Below, piece after piece: positions 37,226-44,741 of a stretch of DNA of 64,000 nucleotides. Source of the DNA: Nonomuraea cavernae (GTDB lineage: Bacteria > Actinomycetota > Actinomycetes > Streptosporangiales > Streptosporangiaceae); assembly GCF_014646355.1 (NCBI RefSeq), contig NZ_BMNH01000003.1, forward strand, positions 248,001-312,000. The letters are read 5' to 3'. Under the pieces are notes generated by a model. It did no database searches. It worked only from the letters and a program-made list of their open reading frames with translations, and was not told the DNA's origin. Position numbers and translations under genes: made by a program. The number at the start of each line of letters is the position of its first letter. Within the stretch, counting starts at the first letter, position 1.

Positions 37226-37268
37226 CGCGGTTCCAGCACGGGCGTCCGGGGCGGTCTCCGACGCTGTT

Positions 37269-38792
37269 CTAGCGCCGGATCCCGCGCCGTCCGGCGAGGT
37301 CGCGGCCGACGAGGCGGCCGAAGGCCATCGCCGGGGTGAGGCACATGCCCGAGCAGAACGCGTTGCCGTTGACGGCCGCCGAGCCGATGACCTCGCCGAC
37401 GGCGTACAGGCCGGGGATGATCTGCCCGTCGGCGCGGCGCACCCGCGACCGCGTGTCCACGTCGAGCCCGGCGAACGTGATCAGCGTGACCGGATGGTTC
37501 TCGATCGCGTAGTAGGGCGGCTCGGCGATCGGCGCGGGCAGGTGGCGCCGGCCGAAGTCGGGGTCCCGGCCGCCGGCCACGAAGCCGTTGTACCTGGCCA
37601 CCGTCTCCAGCAGGCCCTCCCGGTCGATCCCGGCCAGCTCGGCGAGCCCGCCCAGGTCGCCCGCCCGGTGCACGCCGCGCCGCCGCCCGCACCGCTCGGC
37701 CAGCTCGGCCGCGCTCCACCCGTGCACGATCGGGTACGACTCGCGCAGCGCCCGCTCGTCGAACACCATCCAGAACGTCATCCGCTCGATCGTGGTCAAC
37801 GCCCGTTCCTTGCGGTCGATGCTCGGCTCGTCCTCGGCGATCCACCGCCTGCCGCGCGGGTCGACGTAGATCTCCCACGGCGGCCGCTCGACGGCGACCA
37901 GCTGGGGCCGGTGCGTCCAGTCGACCCGGGGATCGTCGCCCTCCGGGGGCAGGCCGCCGAACGTCGGGATGTACCTGCCGGTGCCCTGCACGGCCGCGCC
38001 GGCCCGCCGGCCCATCAGCAGTCCGTCGCCGGTGGACGTGGGCGCCGCCGACGTGGTCAGCGGCGCTCCCTCCAGCTCGGCGAACAGCTCCGGCGCGAAG
38101 CCGAAGCCGCCGGTGGCCAGCACCACCGCCCCGGCCCGCCACCGGGTCCCGTCCTCGGCCACCACCCCGGTCACCCGGCCGTCGCCGTCTTGGGCGCCGG
38201 TGGCCGGCCCGTTCCCGGCCCGCGCGCCGCTGGTCGGCGGCGCGGTCAGCAGGTCGGTGATCCGGACTCCGCACCGCAGGTCGATCCGGCCCGCCGCCTG
38301 GTGGGCGGCCAGCAGCGGGCGCAGCACGGCCAGGATCGCCGGTCCCCCCGGTACGGCGGAGGCGTGGACCGTGCGCGGCGTGAGGTACGGCTCGTGCCCG
38401 TGCACGATCCGGGGAGTCGCCGGGTCGATCGCGAACCCGGCCGCCAGCAGCCACTCCAGCACGGCCGGCTGCTCGGCGAGCGACACCCGGGTCAGGTCCT
38501 CGCGCGCGGTGCCCCGGCTGATCCGCCGGATGTCGGCGAGGTGCCGCTCCGGGTCGTCCTCGATGCCGCGTTCGTACTGGGCCGAGAATCCGCCGGCGGA
38601 CAGGTGCCCGCCGGAGAAGTGCAGCGCGCCTCCCACGTCGTCCGCCTTCTCCAGCAGCAGCACACGGGCCCCGGCGTCGGCGGCGGCGATGGCGCAGGCG
38701 AGCCCGCCGGGGCCCGCCCCCACGACGATCGCGTCCCACGTGGCGGGCGGCTCGGGCTCTCGGACGTCATCTGCGGACCATGTCGCTGCCAT
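37269..38792 (-). CDS. FAD-dependent oxidoreductase (succinate dehydrogenase/ketosteroid dehydrogenase type)
   Basis: 507-residue flavoprotein. The dinucleotide-binding start is DAIVVGAGPGGLACAIAAADAGARVLLLEKADDVGG; VVLATGGFGF marks the second FAD contact, and GLYAVGEVIGSAAVNGNAFCSGMCLTPAMAFGR is the family C-terminal FAD motif. The FRD/3-ketosteroid-delta-dehydrogenase layout suggests dehydrogenation or hydration of an activated double bond; the substrate is not clear. The ATG at 38792 has a palindrome directly upstream and a probable leaderless -10. It lies 33 bases behind the GH1 gene on the same strand but has its own promoter. Confidence 0.88.
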   Translation of the reverse strand: MAATWSADDVREPEPPATWDAIVVGAGPGGLACAIAAADAGARVLLLEKADDVGGALHFSGGHLSAGGFSAQYERGIEDDPERHLADIRRISRGTAREDLTRVSLAEQPAVLEWLLAAGFAIDPATPRIVHGHEPYLTPRTVHASAVPGGPAILAVLRPLLAAHQAAGRIDLRCGVRITDLLTAPPTSGARAGNGPATGAQDGDGRVTGVVAEDGTRWRAGAVVLATGGFGFAPELFAELEGAPLTTSAAPTSTGDGLLMGRRAGAAVQGTGRYIPTFGGLPPEGDDPRVDWTHRPQLVAVERPPWEIYVDPRGRRWIAEDEPSIDRKERALTTIERMTFWMVFDERALRESYPIVHGWSAAELAERCGRRRGVHRAGDLGGLAELAGIDREGLLETVARYNGFVAGGRDPDFGRRHLPAPIAEPPYYAIENHPVTLITFAGLDVDTRSRVRRADGQIIPGLYAVGEVIGSAAVNGNAFCSGMCLTPAMAFGRLVGRDLAGRRGIRR

Positions 38793-38794
38793 GA

Positions 38795-38829
38795 GGGAAA
38801 CAGTGTTTCCCGATATGCGGTGGCGTCAA
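38795..38829 (-). promoter_or_regulatory. flavoprotein promoter with overlapping operator
   Basis: On the minus strand TTGACG (38829-38824) and CACTGT (38805-38800) are separated by 18 bases, and the -10 is seven bases before the ATG at 38792. GGGAAACA-G-TGTTTCCC (38795-38811) is a perfect 17-base palindrome lying over the -10 box, a layout typical of a TetR-family repressor site. Confidence 0.65.
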
Positions 38830-40136
38830 GAGGGCGGCCGGTCGCCGCCGGCCAGGCGGCGCCTGAGCCAGTGGTAGGACGCCTTGGGGGTGCGGCGCTG
38901 GGTGGCGAAGTCGACGTGGACGAGGCCGAAGCGCTGGTGATATCCCTCGGCCCACTCGAAGTTGTCCAGCAGCGACCAGACGAAGTAGCCGCGCACGTCG
39001 ACGCCCTCCCGACGGGCACGCTCGACCGCGTCGATGTGGCCGTCGAGGTAGGCGATGCGCGCCTGGTCGTCGACGCCGGCCGGGGTGAGCTCGTCCGGCT
39101 GGGAGCAGCCGTTCTCGGTGACGTAGACGGGTGGGAGGGCGGTGCCGTACCTCTGGCGCAGGCCCGTCAGGAGCTCGCGCAGACCGTCGGGGACCACGGG
39201 CCAGCCGAAGGCGGTGGTGGGATAGCCGGTGACGCCGACGTCCGAGAAGGGGAGGCCGTCGCCCGTGGGAGCGGCGATCCTGGTGGGGTTGTAGTAGTTG
39301 ACGCCCAGGCCGTCCAGCGGGGCCGAGATCGTGGCCAGGTCACCGTCGCGGACCTCCACCTCGGTCCCGTACGCCGACAGGTCGGGATACGAGCCCAGCA
39401 GGACCGGGTCGTTGAACAGCCGGTTGTGCAGGGCGTCGTAGGCGGCCGCGGCGGCCAGGTCCTCCTCCGAGTCCGACGCGGGCCAGACGGGGGTGCAGTT
39501 GTTGGTGATCAGCACCTGCCCGGCGCCCGCAGCCCGCAGCGCCTGTACGGCCAGGCCGTGGCCGAGCAGCTGGTGGTGCGCGACGGGGAGGGCGTCGAGC
39601 AGCAGGGCCCGGCCCGGGGCGTGGACGCCCATGCCGTAGCCGAAGGCCATGTGCACGAACGGCTCGTTCAGCGTGATCCACATCGGGACGCGGTCGGCCA
39701 GCCGTTCGGCGACGACGCCGGCGTACTCGGAGAACCGCTCGGCGGTGTCGCGGTCCAGCCACCCGCCGCGGTCCTCCAGCGCCTGCGGCAGGTCCCAGTG
39801 GAACAGGGTCGGCACCGGCGTGATGCCCGCCGCGAGCAGCCCGTCGACCAGCCGCTCGTAGAAGCCGAGACCGGCCGGGTTGGGCGCGCCCGCGCCGTCC
39901 GGCTGGATCCGGGGCCAGGCGATCGAGAAGCGGTAGGCGTTGACCCCGAGGTCCGTCAGGAGCCCGAGGTCCTCGCGCCAGCGGTGGTAGTGGTCGCAGG
40001 CCACGTCGCCGGTGTGGCCGTCGCGGACGCGGCCCGGCTCGTGCGCGAACGTGTCCCAGATGGAGACGCCCCTGCCGTCCTCGGCGACGGCTCCCTCGAT
40101 CTGGTAGGCGGCCGTGGCCGTACCCCAGAGAAACAT
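38826..40136 (-). CDS. GH1 family beta-glucosidase
   Basis: 436-residue family 1 glycoside hydrolase that cleaves terminal beta-linked sugars, probably cytoplasmic since there is no signal peptide. It begins FLWGTATAAYQIEGAVAEDGRG. The acid/base Glu158 is in TLNEPF and the nucleophile Glu341 in YVTENGC. The substrate-binding FHWDLPQAL and the tail FEWAEGYHQRFGLVHVDF are standard. ATG 40136 has GAGGAG in front. A TetR gene is divergent 93 bases away and is the likely regulator. Confidence 0.93.
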   Translation of the reverse strand: MFLWGTATAAYQIEGAVAEDGRGVSIWDTFAHEPGRVRDGHTGDVACDHYHRWREDLGLLTDLGVNAYRFSIAWPRIQPDGAGAPNPAGLGFYERLVDGLLAAGITPVPTLFHWDLPQALEDRGGWLDRDTAERFSEYAGVVAERLADRVPMWITLNEPFVHMAFGYGMGVHAPGRALLLDALPVAHHQLLGHGLAVQALRAAGAGQVLITNNCTPVWPASDSEEDLAAAAAYDALHNRLFNDPVLLGSYPDLSAYGTEVEVRDGDLATISAPLDGLGVNYYNPTRIAAPTGDGLPFSDVGVTGYPTTAFGWPVVPDGLRELLTGLRQRYGTALPPVYVTENGCSQPDELTPAGVDDQARIAYLDGHIDAVERARREGVDVRGYFVWSLLDNFEWAEGYHQRFGLVHVDFATQRRTPKASYHWLRRRLAGGDRPPS

Positions 40137-40229
40137 CAGCGGCTCCTCAAATTATGCGAGTGCTGCTCATGTTAATCGTCTTGGGAAGTCAGAGCCTGTC
40201 CCCGTGGGAAATAAGCGAGGATGGGGGGC
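40137..40229. promoter_or_regulatory. GH1/TetR divergent promoter
   Basis: 93 bases between divergent genes. GAGGAT (40217-40222) lies seven bases before the TetR ATG, consistent with a leaderless start. I found no good palindrome to propose as an operator here. Confidence 0.4.
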
Positions 40230-40868
40230 ATGACCAGTGCCTTGCGCCGCCGTCCAGCCCAGCGCCGCAGTGTGGAGCGGGTGGAGCGGATGCTCGACGA
40301 GTGCGCGCGCCTCCTGGACGAGCTCGGTTACGAGGCGCTGACCACCAAGGAGGTCGCGCGGCGGGCCGGGGTGCCGATCGGCACGTTCTACCAGTTCTTC
40401 CCCGACAAGCAGGGCCTGGTCCGGGCGCTGGCCGTGCGCAACCTCGACGCGTTCCTGAGCCGGGTGAGTGAGCGGATCGCCGAGGCCCACCTGGGGCACT
40501 GGACCGATCTGGTGGACCTGGCGATCGACGAGTTCGTCGCGATGAAGCGCACCACGCCGGGGTTCGCGGTGGTCGACTTCGGCGAGGTCCTGGCCCGGCC
40601 GGGAGGGCCGCCCCTGGAGGGCACCCGCCGGACCCTCGACCGGGCCCAGGACAACAACGTCGTCGTGGCCGAGCGCCTGCGAGCGCTCGCCGTCGACCTG
40701 CTCGACGCGCCTCCGGGCGACGGGCTCGACCGGGCGCTGCTGGTGGCGGTGGAGGCCACCGACGCGGTGCTGAAGGTGGCCTTCCGCATCCAGCCCGACG
40801 GCGACCCGTTCATGATCGCCGAGTGCAAGCTGCTGGTCCGCCGCTACCTGGCCGAGCATCTCCCGTAG
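40230..40868 (+). CDS. TetR-family regulator
   Basis: 212-residue TetR-type repressor. The HTH is VERMLDECARLLDELGYEALTTKEVARRAGVPIGTFYQFFPDKQGLVRAL; the ligand-binding half is unassigned. Divergent from the GH1 gene, which it may control. Converges on the aldo/keto reductase with 21 bases between stops. The ATG at 40230 is preferred to an in-frame ATG nine bases earlier because of the -10 spacing. Confidence 0.9.
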   Translation: MTSALRRRPAQRRSVERVERMLDECARLLDELGYEALTTKEVARRAGVPIGTFYQFFPDKQGLVRALAVRNLDAFLSRVSERIAEAHLGHWTDLVDLAIDEFVAMKRTTPGFAVVDFGEVLARPGGPPLEGTRRTLDRAQDNNVVVAERLRALAVDLLDAPPGDGLDRALLVAVEATDAVLKVAFRIQPDGDPFMIAECKLLVRRYLAEHLP

Positions 40869-40889
40869 CCGCGGCTCGCGGCGGCGGGG

Positions 40890-41813
40890 TCAGCAGGGGG
40901 CGTCGAGCCGCGCGCGGAGGTCGTCGTCGAGCTTGAGGTCCGCCGCGCCGACGGCCTCATCGAGCTGGGCCATCGTGGAGACGCCGACGATCGGGACGTA
41001 CCCGTCGGCCAGGAGCCAGGCCAGCACCACCTGGTTGGGCGTGACGCCCAGCTCCGACGACACCTCGCGCAGCACGGCGAGCCGCCGGGTGGTGCCCGGA
41101 TGATCGTAGATCTCCGGGATCGGCCGGTCGGCCCGCGTGTAGGCGCCCGCCATCAGCGTGTTGTACGCCCACAGCGTCAGGTCGGGCTCGGCGCGGACGT
41201 AGTCCAGCATCTCGTCCGTGGCGAGCACATGGCCCGACTCCGCCATTCTGGTCAGCGGGCGGGGACGCAGGTAGGTGTGGCGGAGCTGCACGTACGTGTA
41301 GGGCAGTAGGCCGCGCGAGGCCGACAGGTTGCGCGCCCGGTCGAGCCGCCAGGCGGGCACGTTGCTGGCGCCCGCGCTGCGGATCCGGCCCTGCCGGGCG
41401 AGCGCGTCGAAGGCGCCCAGCGTCTCCTCCAGCGGCACCGAACGGTCCTCGATGTGCGCCCAATACACGTCGATGTAGTCCGTCCGTAACCTGCTCAGGC
41501 TGCCCTCGACGGCCTTGGCGACGGCCGGGGCGGACAGCCCCTCCGCCGAGTCCAGGGTGGTGTCGCCGGGGATCGTCGGGCGGGCGCCGACCTTGGTGCT
41601 CAGGAAGATCTCGTCGCGGTTGCCGCGGGCGGCCATCCAGGCCCCGACGGTCAGCTCGCTCTCGTCGCCGGAGCAGCCCTCGGCCCAGAACGGGTAGTTG
41701 TTCGCAGTGTCGATCATGGTGCCGCCCGCCTCGGCGAAGCGGTCCAGGAGGGCGAAGGAGTCCTTCTCGCCGACTGTCGTGCCGAAGGGGATCGTGCCGA
41801 GTGCGATGTTCAT
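40890..41813 (-). CDS. aldo/keto reductase
   Basis: 307-residue NADPH-dependent oxidoreductase of the AKR superfamily. Catalytic Asp and Tyr are in MIDTANNYPFWAEG, Lys in FLSTKVGA, His in YWAHIED. The (beta/alpha)8 end with VVLAWLLADGYVPIVGVSTMAQL binds cofactor. Start ATG 41813 has GGAGG seven bases upstream on the minus strand. Its promoter appears to lie about 340 bases away, next to the MerR gene, separated by a decayed insertion element. Confidence 0.9.
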   Translation of the reverse strand: MNIALGTIPFGTTVGEKDSFALLDRFAEAGGTMIDTANNYPFWAEGCSGDESELTVGAWMAARGNRDEIFLSTKVGARPTIPGDTTLDSAEGLSAPAVAKAVEGSLSRLRTDYIDVYWAHIEDRSVPLEETLGAFDALARQGRIRSAGASNVPAWRLDRARNLSASRGLLPYTYVQLRHTYLRPRPLTRMAESGHVLATDEMLDYVRAEPDLTLWAYNTLMAGAYTRADRPIPEIYDHPGTTRRLAVLREVSSELGVTPNQVVLAWLLADGYVPIVGVSTMAQLDEAVGAADLKLDDDLRARLDAPC

Positions 41814-41831
41814 CGGGAACCTCCGAGGAGA

Positions 41832-42151
41832 CCCCCGCCTTCCGGCGAGGGAGGAATCGGACCCCTGCGGAGCAGGGCAGGGGCAGGCGATTCGCCGCCA
41901 GGCGGACCGCCGTCGAAACGCCGCACGACACCGCGCGGTTCGGTAGTGTGTTCGACGGTGGCGACAACCAAGCCGCCGGACGAACGATCGGAATTACCCT
42001 CGCCGCAGGGCTTGCGGAGAGGCGAAACGCCTGTGGAGCCGGTGTAGGACCTCAACGAGAGTCCTCTCTCGGGCGGGCGACCGGCGGTGAAGCAGGAAGC
42101 CCGACCGGCGACGGTCGGAATCCCGGTTCTTCAGAGCCGGGAGGATGTCAA
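41832..42151 (+). mobile_element. decayed IS200/IS605-type element, no transposase
   Basis: About 320 bases between the aldo/keto reductase start and the MerR promoter. The left part has a hairpin ending GGGAGGAATCGG (41832-41860). The right part ends with a hairpin and GGGAGGATGTCAA (42121-42151), the form of IS605-family right ends after TnpB. Short frames read like TnpB tails: one reaches TAG at 42045-42047 after GETPVEPV, and the same frame then reads AVKQEARPATVGIPVLQSRE. No tnpA or TnpB body remains, so it is a remnant or a non-autonomous derivative. The recognition is from memory of such ends and not from a database search. Confidence 0.65.
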
Positions 42152-42171
42152 GGGATGACTGTGGAAGCTGG
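42000..42171 (+). ncRNA. orphan omega-RNA (TnpB guide RNA) 3' portion
   Basis: The right end of the element folds as an omega-RNA scaffold. AGGCG-AAA-CGCCT is at 42020-42032 and GAGAG-TCCT-CTCTC at about 42057-42070. CCGACC (42101-42106) pairs with GGTCGG (42113-42118). TCCCGGTT (42121-42128) pairs with AGCCGGGA (42135-42142, one G-U pair), and GGATGTCAA ends the scaffold at 42151. The next about 20 bases (42152-42171) would be the guide. The 5' end is uncertain. No TnpB is encoded in the window. Confidence 0.5.
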
Positions 42172-42188
42172 AGTGCACTCCATGTCAA
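42158..42188 (-). promoter_or_regulatory. MerR-type promoter reading toward the aldo/keto reductase
   Basis: On the minus strand TTGACA (42188-42183) and CACAGT (42163-42158) are separated by 19 bases, the spacing MerR activators use. The spacer contains GGAGTGCACTCC, a perfect 12-base palindrome. The expected RNA start is about 42151, exactly the right end of the inserted element. Confidence 0.6.
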
Positions 42189-42240
42189 GCGCTCAACAAG
42201 TGCCCGCGTAAGAGCATTTTTCGGTACGAACGATCTCGCG

Positions 42241-42271
42241 TTGACCTGGAGTGCACTCCAGGTGCGATGCT
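42241..42271 (+). promoter_or_regulatory. merR promoter and operator
   Basis: TTGACC (42241-42246) and GATGCT (42266-42271) are 19 bases apart. ACCTGGAGTGCACTCCAGGT (42244-42263) is a perfect 20-base palindrome across the spacer. The -10 box is seven bases before GTG 42279. This is the textbook MerR autoregulated promoter and shares its core palindrome with the site 70 bases upstream. Confidence 0.8.
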
Positions 42272-42278
42272 CTGGGGC

Positions 42279-42638
42279 GTGAGCGTCTACACACCCGCCG
42301 AAGTGGTCGAGGAGACCGGCTTCACCCTCGACACCCTGCGCTACTACGAGAAGATCGGCCTGCTGGAGCCCGTGGGCCGCAACGCTGCCGGGCAGCGCCG
42401 GTTCAGCGAGGAGGACGTGGGCTGGCTCGGGACGATCCGGTGCCTGCGCGACACCGGCATGCCGATCGCCGAGATGCTCCGCTTCGCCGAGCTGACCCGT
42501 GCCGGCGACCACACCATCCCGGATCGCATCAAGCTCCTCGAAGAGCACGATCACCGCGTCGAGGCCCAGATCGAGAACCTCGTGGAACGCAAGCGCTACA
42601 TCAGGAACAAGATCTCCTACTATCAGAGCGTCCTCTGA
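42279..42638 (+). CDS. MerR-family regulator
   Basis: 119-residue MerR protein. The winged HTH is YTPAEVVEETGFTLDTLRYYEKIGLLEPVGRNAAGQRRFSEEDV, followed by a dimerisation helix (HRVEAQIENLVERKRYIRNKISYYQSVL). There is no cysteine-rich metal-binding tail, so it probably senses an organic compound or redox state and controls the aldo/keto reductase. GTG 42279 is chosen because the -10 spacing fits a leaderless mRNA; ATG 42267 lies inside the -10 box. Confidence 0.9.
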   Translation: MSVYTPAEVVEETGFTLDTLRYYEKIGLLEPVGRNAAGQRRFSEEDVGWLGTIRCLRDTGMPIAEMLRFAELTRAGDHTIPDRIKLLEEHDHRVEAQIENLVERKRYIRNKISYYQSVL

Positions 42639-42663
42639 AGCCGGAGGCCGTGCACCTGTTTTC

Positions 42664-42972
42664 ATGGAGGAGATCATGACGTCCACCGACTGGCCGGTTT
42701 ACACACCTTGGGCCCGCGAACACTACGGTCGCGGTCTCCAAGAGGGCATGGCCGAAGGGAAAGCCGAGGGGAAAGCCGAGGGAAAGGTCGAAGGGAAGGC
42801 CGAGGAGGCGGCCCGGTCGGTGCTGCTCGTGCTGGATGCCCGGGGCTTCCACGTCACCGAGGAGACACGTGCCCGGATCCTGTCCTGCACGGATCTCGCT
42901 CAGCTCGAGACCTGGCTCACCGGCGCGGCCACCGCTCAGGCTGTCCAGGACCTGTTCGGTGACGTGGGCTGA
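42664..42972 (+). pseudogene. C-terminal fragment of an Rpn-like/PD-(D/E)XK protein
   Basis: 102-codon open frame. It has WPVYTPWAREHYGRG, then a GKAEGKAEGKVEGKAEE repeat and VLDARGFHVTEETRARILSCTDLAQLETWLTGAATAQAVQDLF. This is the C-terminal tail found on roughly 280-300-residue actinomycete proteins with an N-terminal nuclease-like domain of the Rpn/PD-(D/E)XK type. That domain is absent. ATG 42664 could still start translation, so it may make a short protein, but it looks like a remnant. Confidence 0.6.
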
Positions 42973-42976
42973 TCCC

Positions 42977-43048
42977 CAGATCGCCAACCTCACCGAGCGG
43001 CAGCGCCACCTCCACAACAAGATCTCCTACTACCGGAGCCTCCTGTAG
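42977..43048 (+). pseudogene. 3' remnant of a second MerR gene
   Basis: The last 23 codons before TAG 43046-43048 read QIANLTERQRHLHNKISYYRSLL, against QIENLVERKRYIRNKISYYQSVL at the end of the intact MerR gene: 15 of 23 identical. Nothing upstream in this frame continues the match, because the Rpn-like fragment occupies that place. It is a fossil of a diverged MerR paralogue. Confidence 0.75.
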
Positions 43049-43083
43049 CCCTGGCTTGGCGGGCCGCCTGTTAGACGTGATCC

Positions 43084-44562
43084 ATGGCCGGGCCGAGGGC
43101 GAGACGGATGAACATCCCGCTGAGACGGGTCGCCCTGGTCTGTGGAGCGCTGCTGTTCTCCCTGCTGGCGAACATCACCTATCTGCAGACGCTCGGCGTG
43201 CGCCGCTTCGGCGCCGACCCGCGTGACCAGCGTGCGCTCCTCGCCAGGTTCGCGCACCCGCGCGGCGACATCCTCACCTACGACGGCCGGACCATCGTCA
43301 GGAGCCGGCCGAGCAGGCGCGGCCCGTACGAGTACCGGCGCGTCTACACCAACGGCGAGATGTACGCCCCCGTCACCGGCCACATCGCCCTGCACCAGGC
43401 CACCGGCGTCGAGCAGGCCGAGAACGGCGTGCTGTCCGGGGACGACCCGAAGGTGCGGATGCGCAGGCTGATCAACGACGGCGACGCGGGCGGGGCCGAC
43501 GTCAGGCTCACGATCAGGGAACGCGTCCAATGGGCCGCCTACCAGGGCCTCAGGTCGACGGGCCGGCCCGGCGCGGCGGTGGCCGTCGACCCGGCGACCG
43601 GCGCGATCCTGGCCCTGGCCAGCTACCCGTCGTACGACCCCGGCGCCTACTCCACGCTCAACGCGGACCGGCTGGTCAGGGTGGACCAGCGGCTGAGCCA
43701 CGACCCGAGCCGGCCGCTGCTCAACCGGGCCCTGGAGCGGAGCTACCCGCCGGGCTCGGCCTTCACCGTGGTCACCGCGGCCGCCGCGCTCGCCTCCGGC
43801 GAGTACACGCCCGTGTCCCGCGTCGTCGCCCCCGGCCGCCTGCCGCTCCCCGGCGGCTCGCGCCACCTGTCCAACCCCGGCGGCCGGCCCTGTGGCGACG
43901 GCACGGTCGCGCTCAGCCGCGCCTTCCGGGGATCGTGCGACACCGCGTTCGCCGGGCTCGGCCTCCACCTCGGCCAGGACGCCCTGCGCGCCCAGGCGGA
44001 GGCGTTCGGCTTCGGCGCCGACGACCTCGCCGTCCCCCTGCGCGCCGTGCCCAGCACCTTCCCCGCCGGCCTGGACCGGGCCGGGACCGCGCTGACGGCC
44101 ACCGGCCGGCACCTCGTCCGGGCCACGCCGCTGATGGTCGCCATGCTGTCGGCCGCCGTGGCCAACGAGGGGGTCCTGATGCGCCCGTACCTGGTGCAGG
44201 ACGTACGTCTGCCGGACGGCTCGATCATCAACCGCGCCGACGCCTCGCCCTACCGCGTCACGCTGGCCGCGCCCGACGCCCGGCAGTTGGCGGCGATGAT
44301 GGCCGCCGTCACCCGGCCGGGAGGCGCCGGCGAGGCGATCGCCATCCCCGGAGTCGAGGTGGCCGCCGGAAGCGCGCCGGCGGCCCTTCCCGGCGTCGAG
44401 CCGGCCGCCGCCGGGTCGCTTCGGGACCAGGCCGTCCTCACCGCCTTCGCCCCCGCGGACGTGCCCGAGGTGGCCGTGGGCGTCGTCCTCGAACAGGCGC
44501 CTCCCGACGACCCGTCCGCCGCCGCGATCGCCCGCGCCATCCTCCAGGCCGCCCTGTCCTGA
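43084..44562 (+). CDS. catalytically altered penicillin-binding-protein-like protein
   Basis: 492-residue membrane-anchored protein (transmembrane helix about residues 14-34) with the PbpA-type transpeptidase fold: VAVDPATGAILALASYPSYDPGAYS, LNRALERSYPPGSAF, FRGSCDTAFAGLGLHLGQ and TPLMVAMLSAAVANEGVLMRPYLV. The active-site motifs are not intact. S-x-x-K is SAFT (Ser225, Thr228), S-x-N is SCD (Ser284, Asp286), and the K-T-G stretch reads VAAGSAPA (about 426-433). It should not form or hydrolyse peptide bonds in the normal way and may be a structural or drug-sensing pseudoenzyme. The frame is open with normal codon use. Confidence 0.88.
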   Translation: MAGPRARRMNIPLRRVALVCGALLFSLLANITYLQTLGVRRFGADPRDQRALLARFAHPRGDILTYDGRTIVRSRPSRRGPYEYRRVYTNGEMYAPVTGHIALHQATGVEQAENGVLSGDDPKVRMRRLINDGDAGGADVRLTIRERVQWAAYQGLRSTGRPGAAVAVDPATGAILALASYPSYDPGAYSTLNADRLVRVDQRLSHDPSRPLLNRALERSYPPGSAFTVVTAAAALASGEYTPVSRVVAPGRLPLPGGSRHLSNPGGRPCGDGTVALSRAFRGSCDTAFAGLGLHLGQDALRAQAEAFGFGADDLAVPLRAVPSTFPAGLDRAGTALTATGRHLVRATPLMVAMLSAAVANEGVLMRPYLVQDVRLPDGSIINRADASPYRVTLAAPDARQLAAMMAAVTRPGGAGEAIAIPGVEVAAGSAPAALPGVEPAAAGSLRDQAVLTAFAPADVPEVAVGVVLEQAPPDDPSAAAIARAILQAALS

Positions 44563-44635
44563 CGGGTCGCGCGTGCGGGATCCGCGTCTCAATCAGGCTG
44601 TCCTGTCCTGACGGGGCGCGCGTGCGGGCTCCGCG
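44553..44635 (+). repeat. 34-bp direct repeat over the PBP-like gene's stop
   Basis: Two 34-base copies (44553-44586 and 44602-44635), 15 bases apart, differ at two positions. The first copy contains the TGA stop at 44560-44562. A tandem duplication of the gene end is the simplest explanation. No gene is seen in 44563-44741. Confidence 0.8.
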
Positions 44636-44741
44636 GCGGAATGAGCACTGGGTGCGCTGGAAAGGCCGGATCCGGGCTTGGTGCGCACCTGATCGTCGGC
44701 GCTGTCCCGGTCGGCCGTCGTCCGGGCCGATCTCCGATCTC

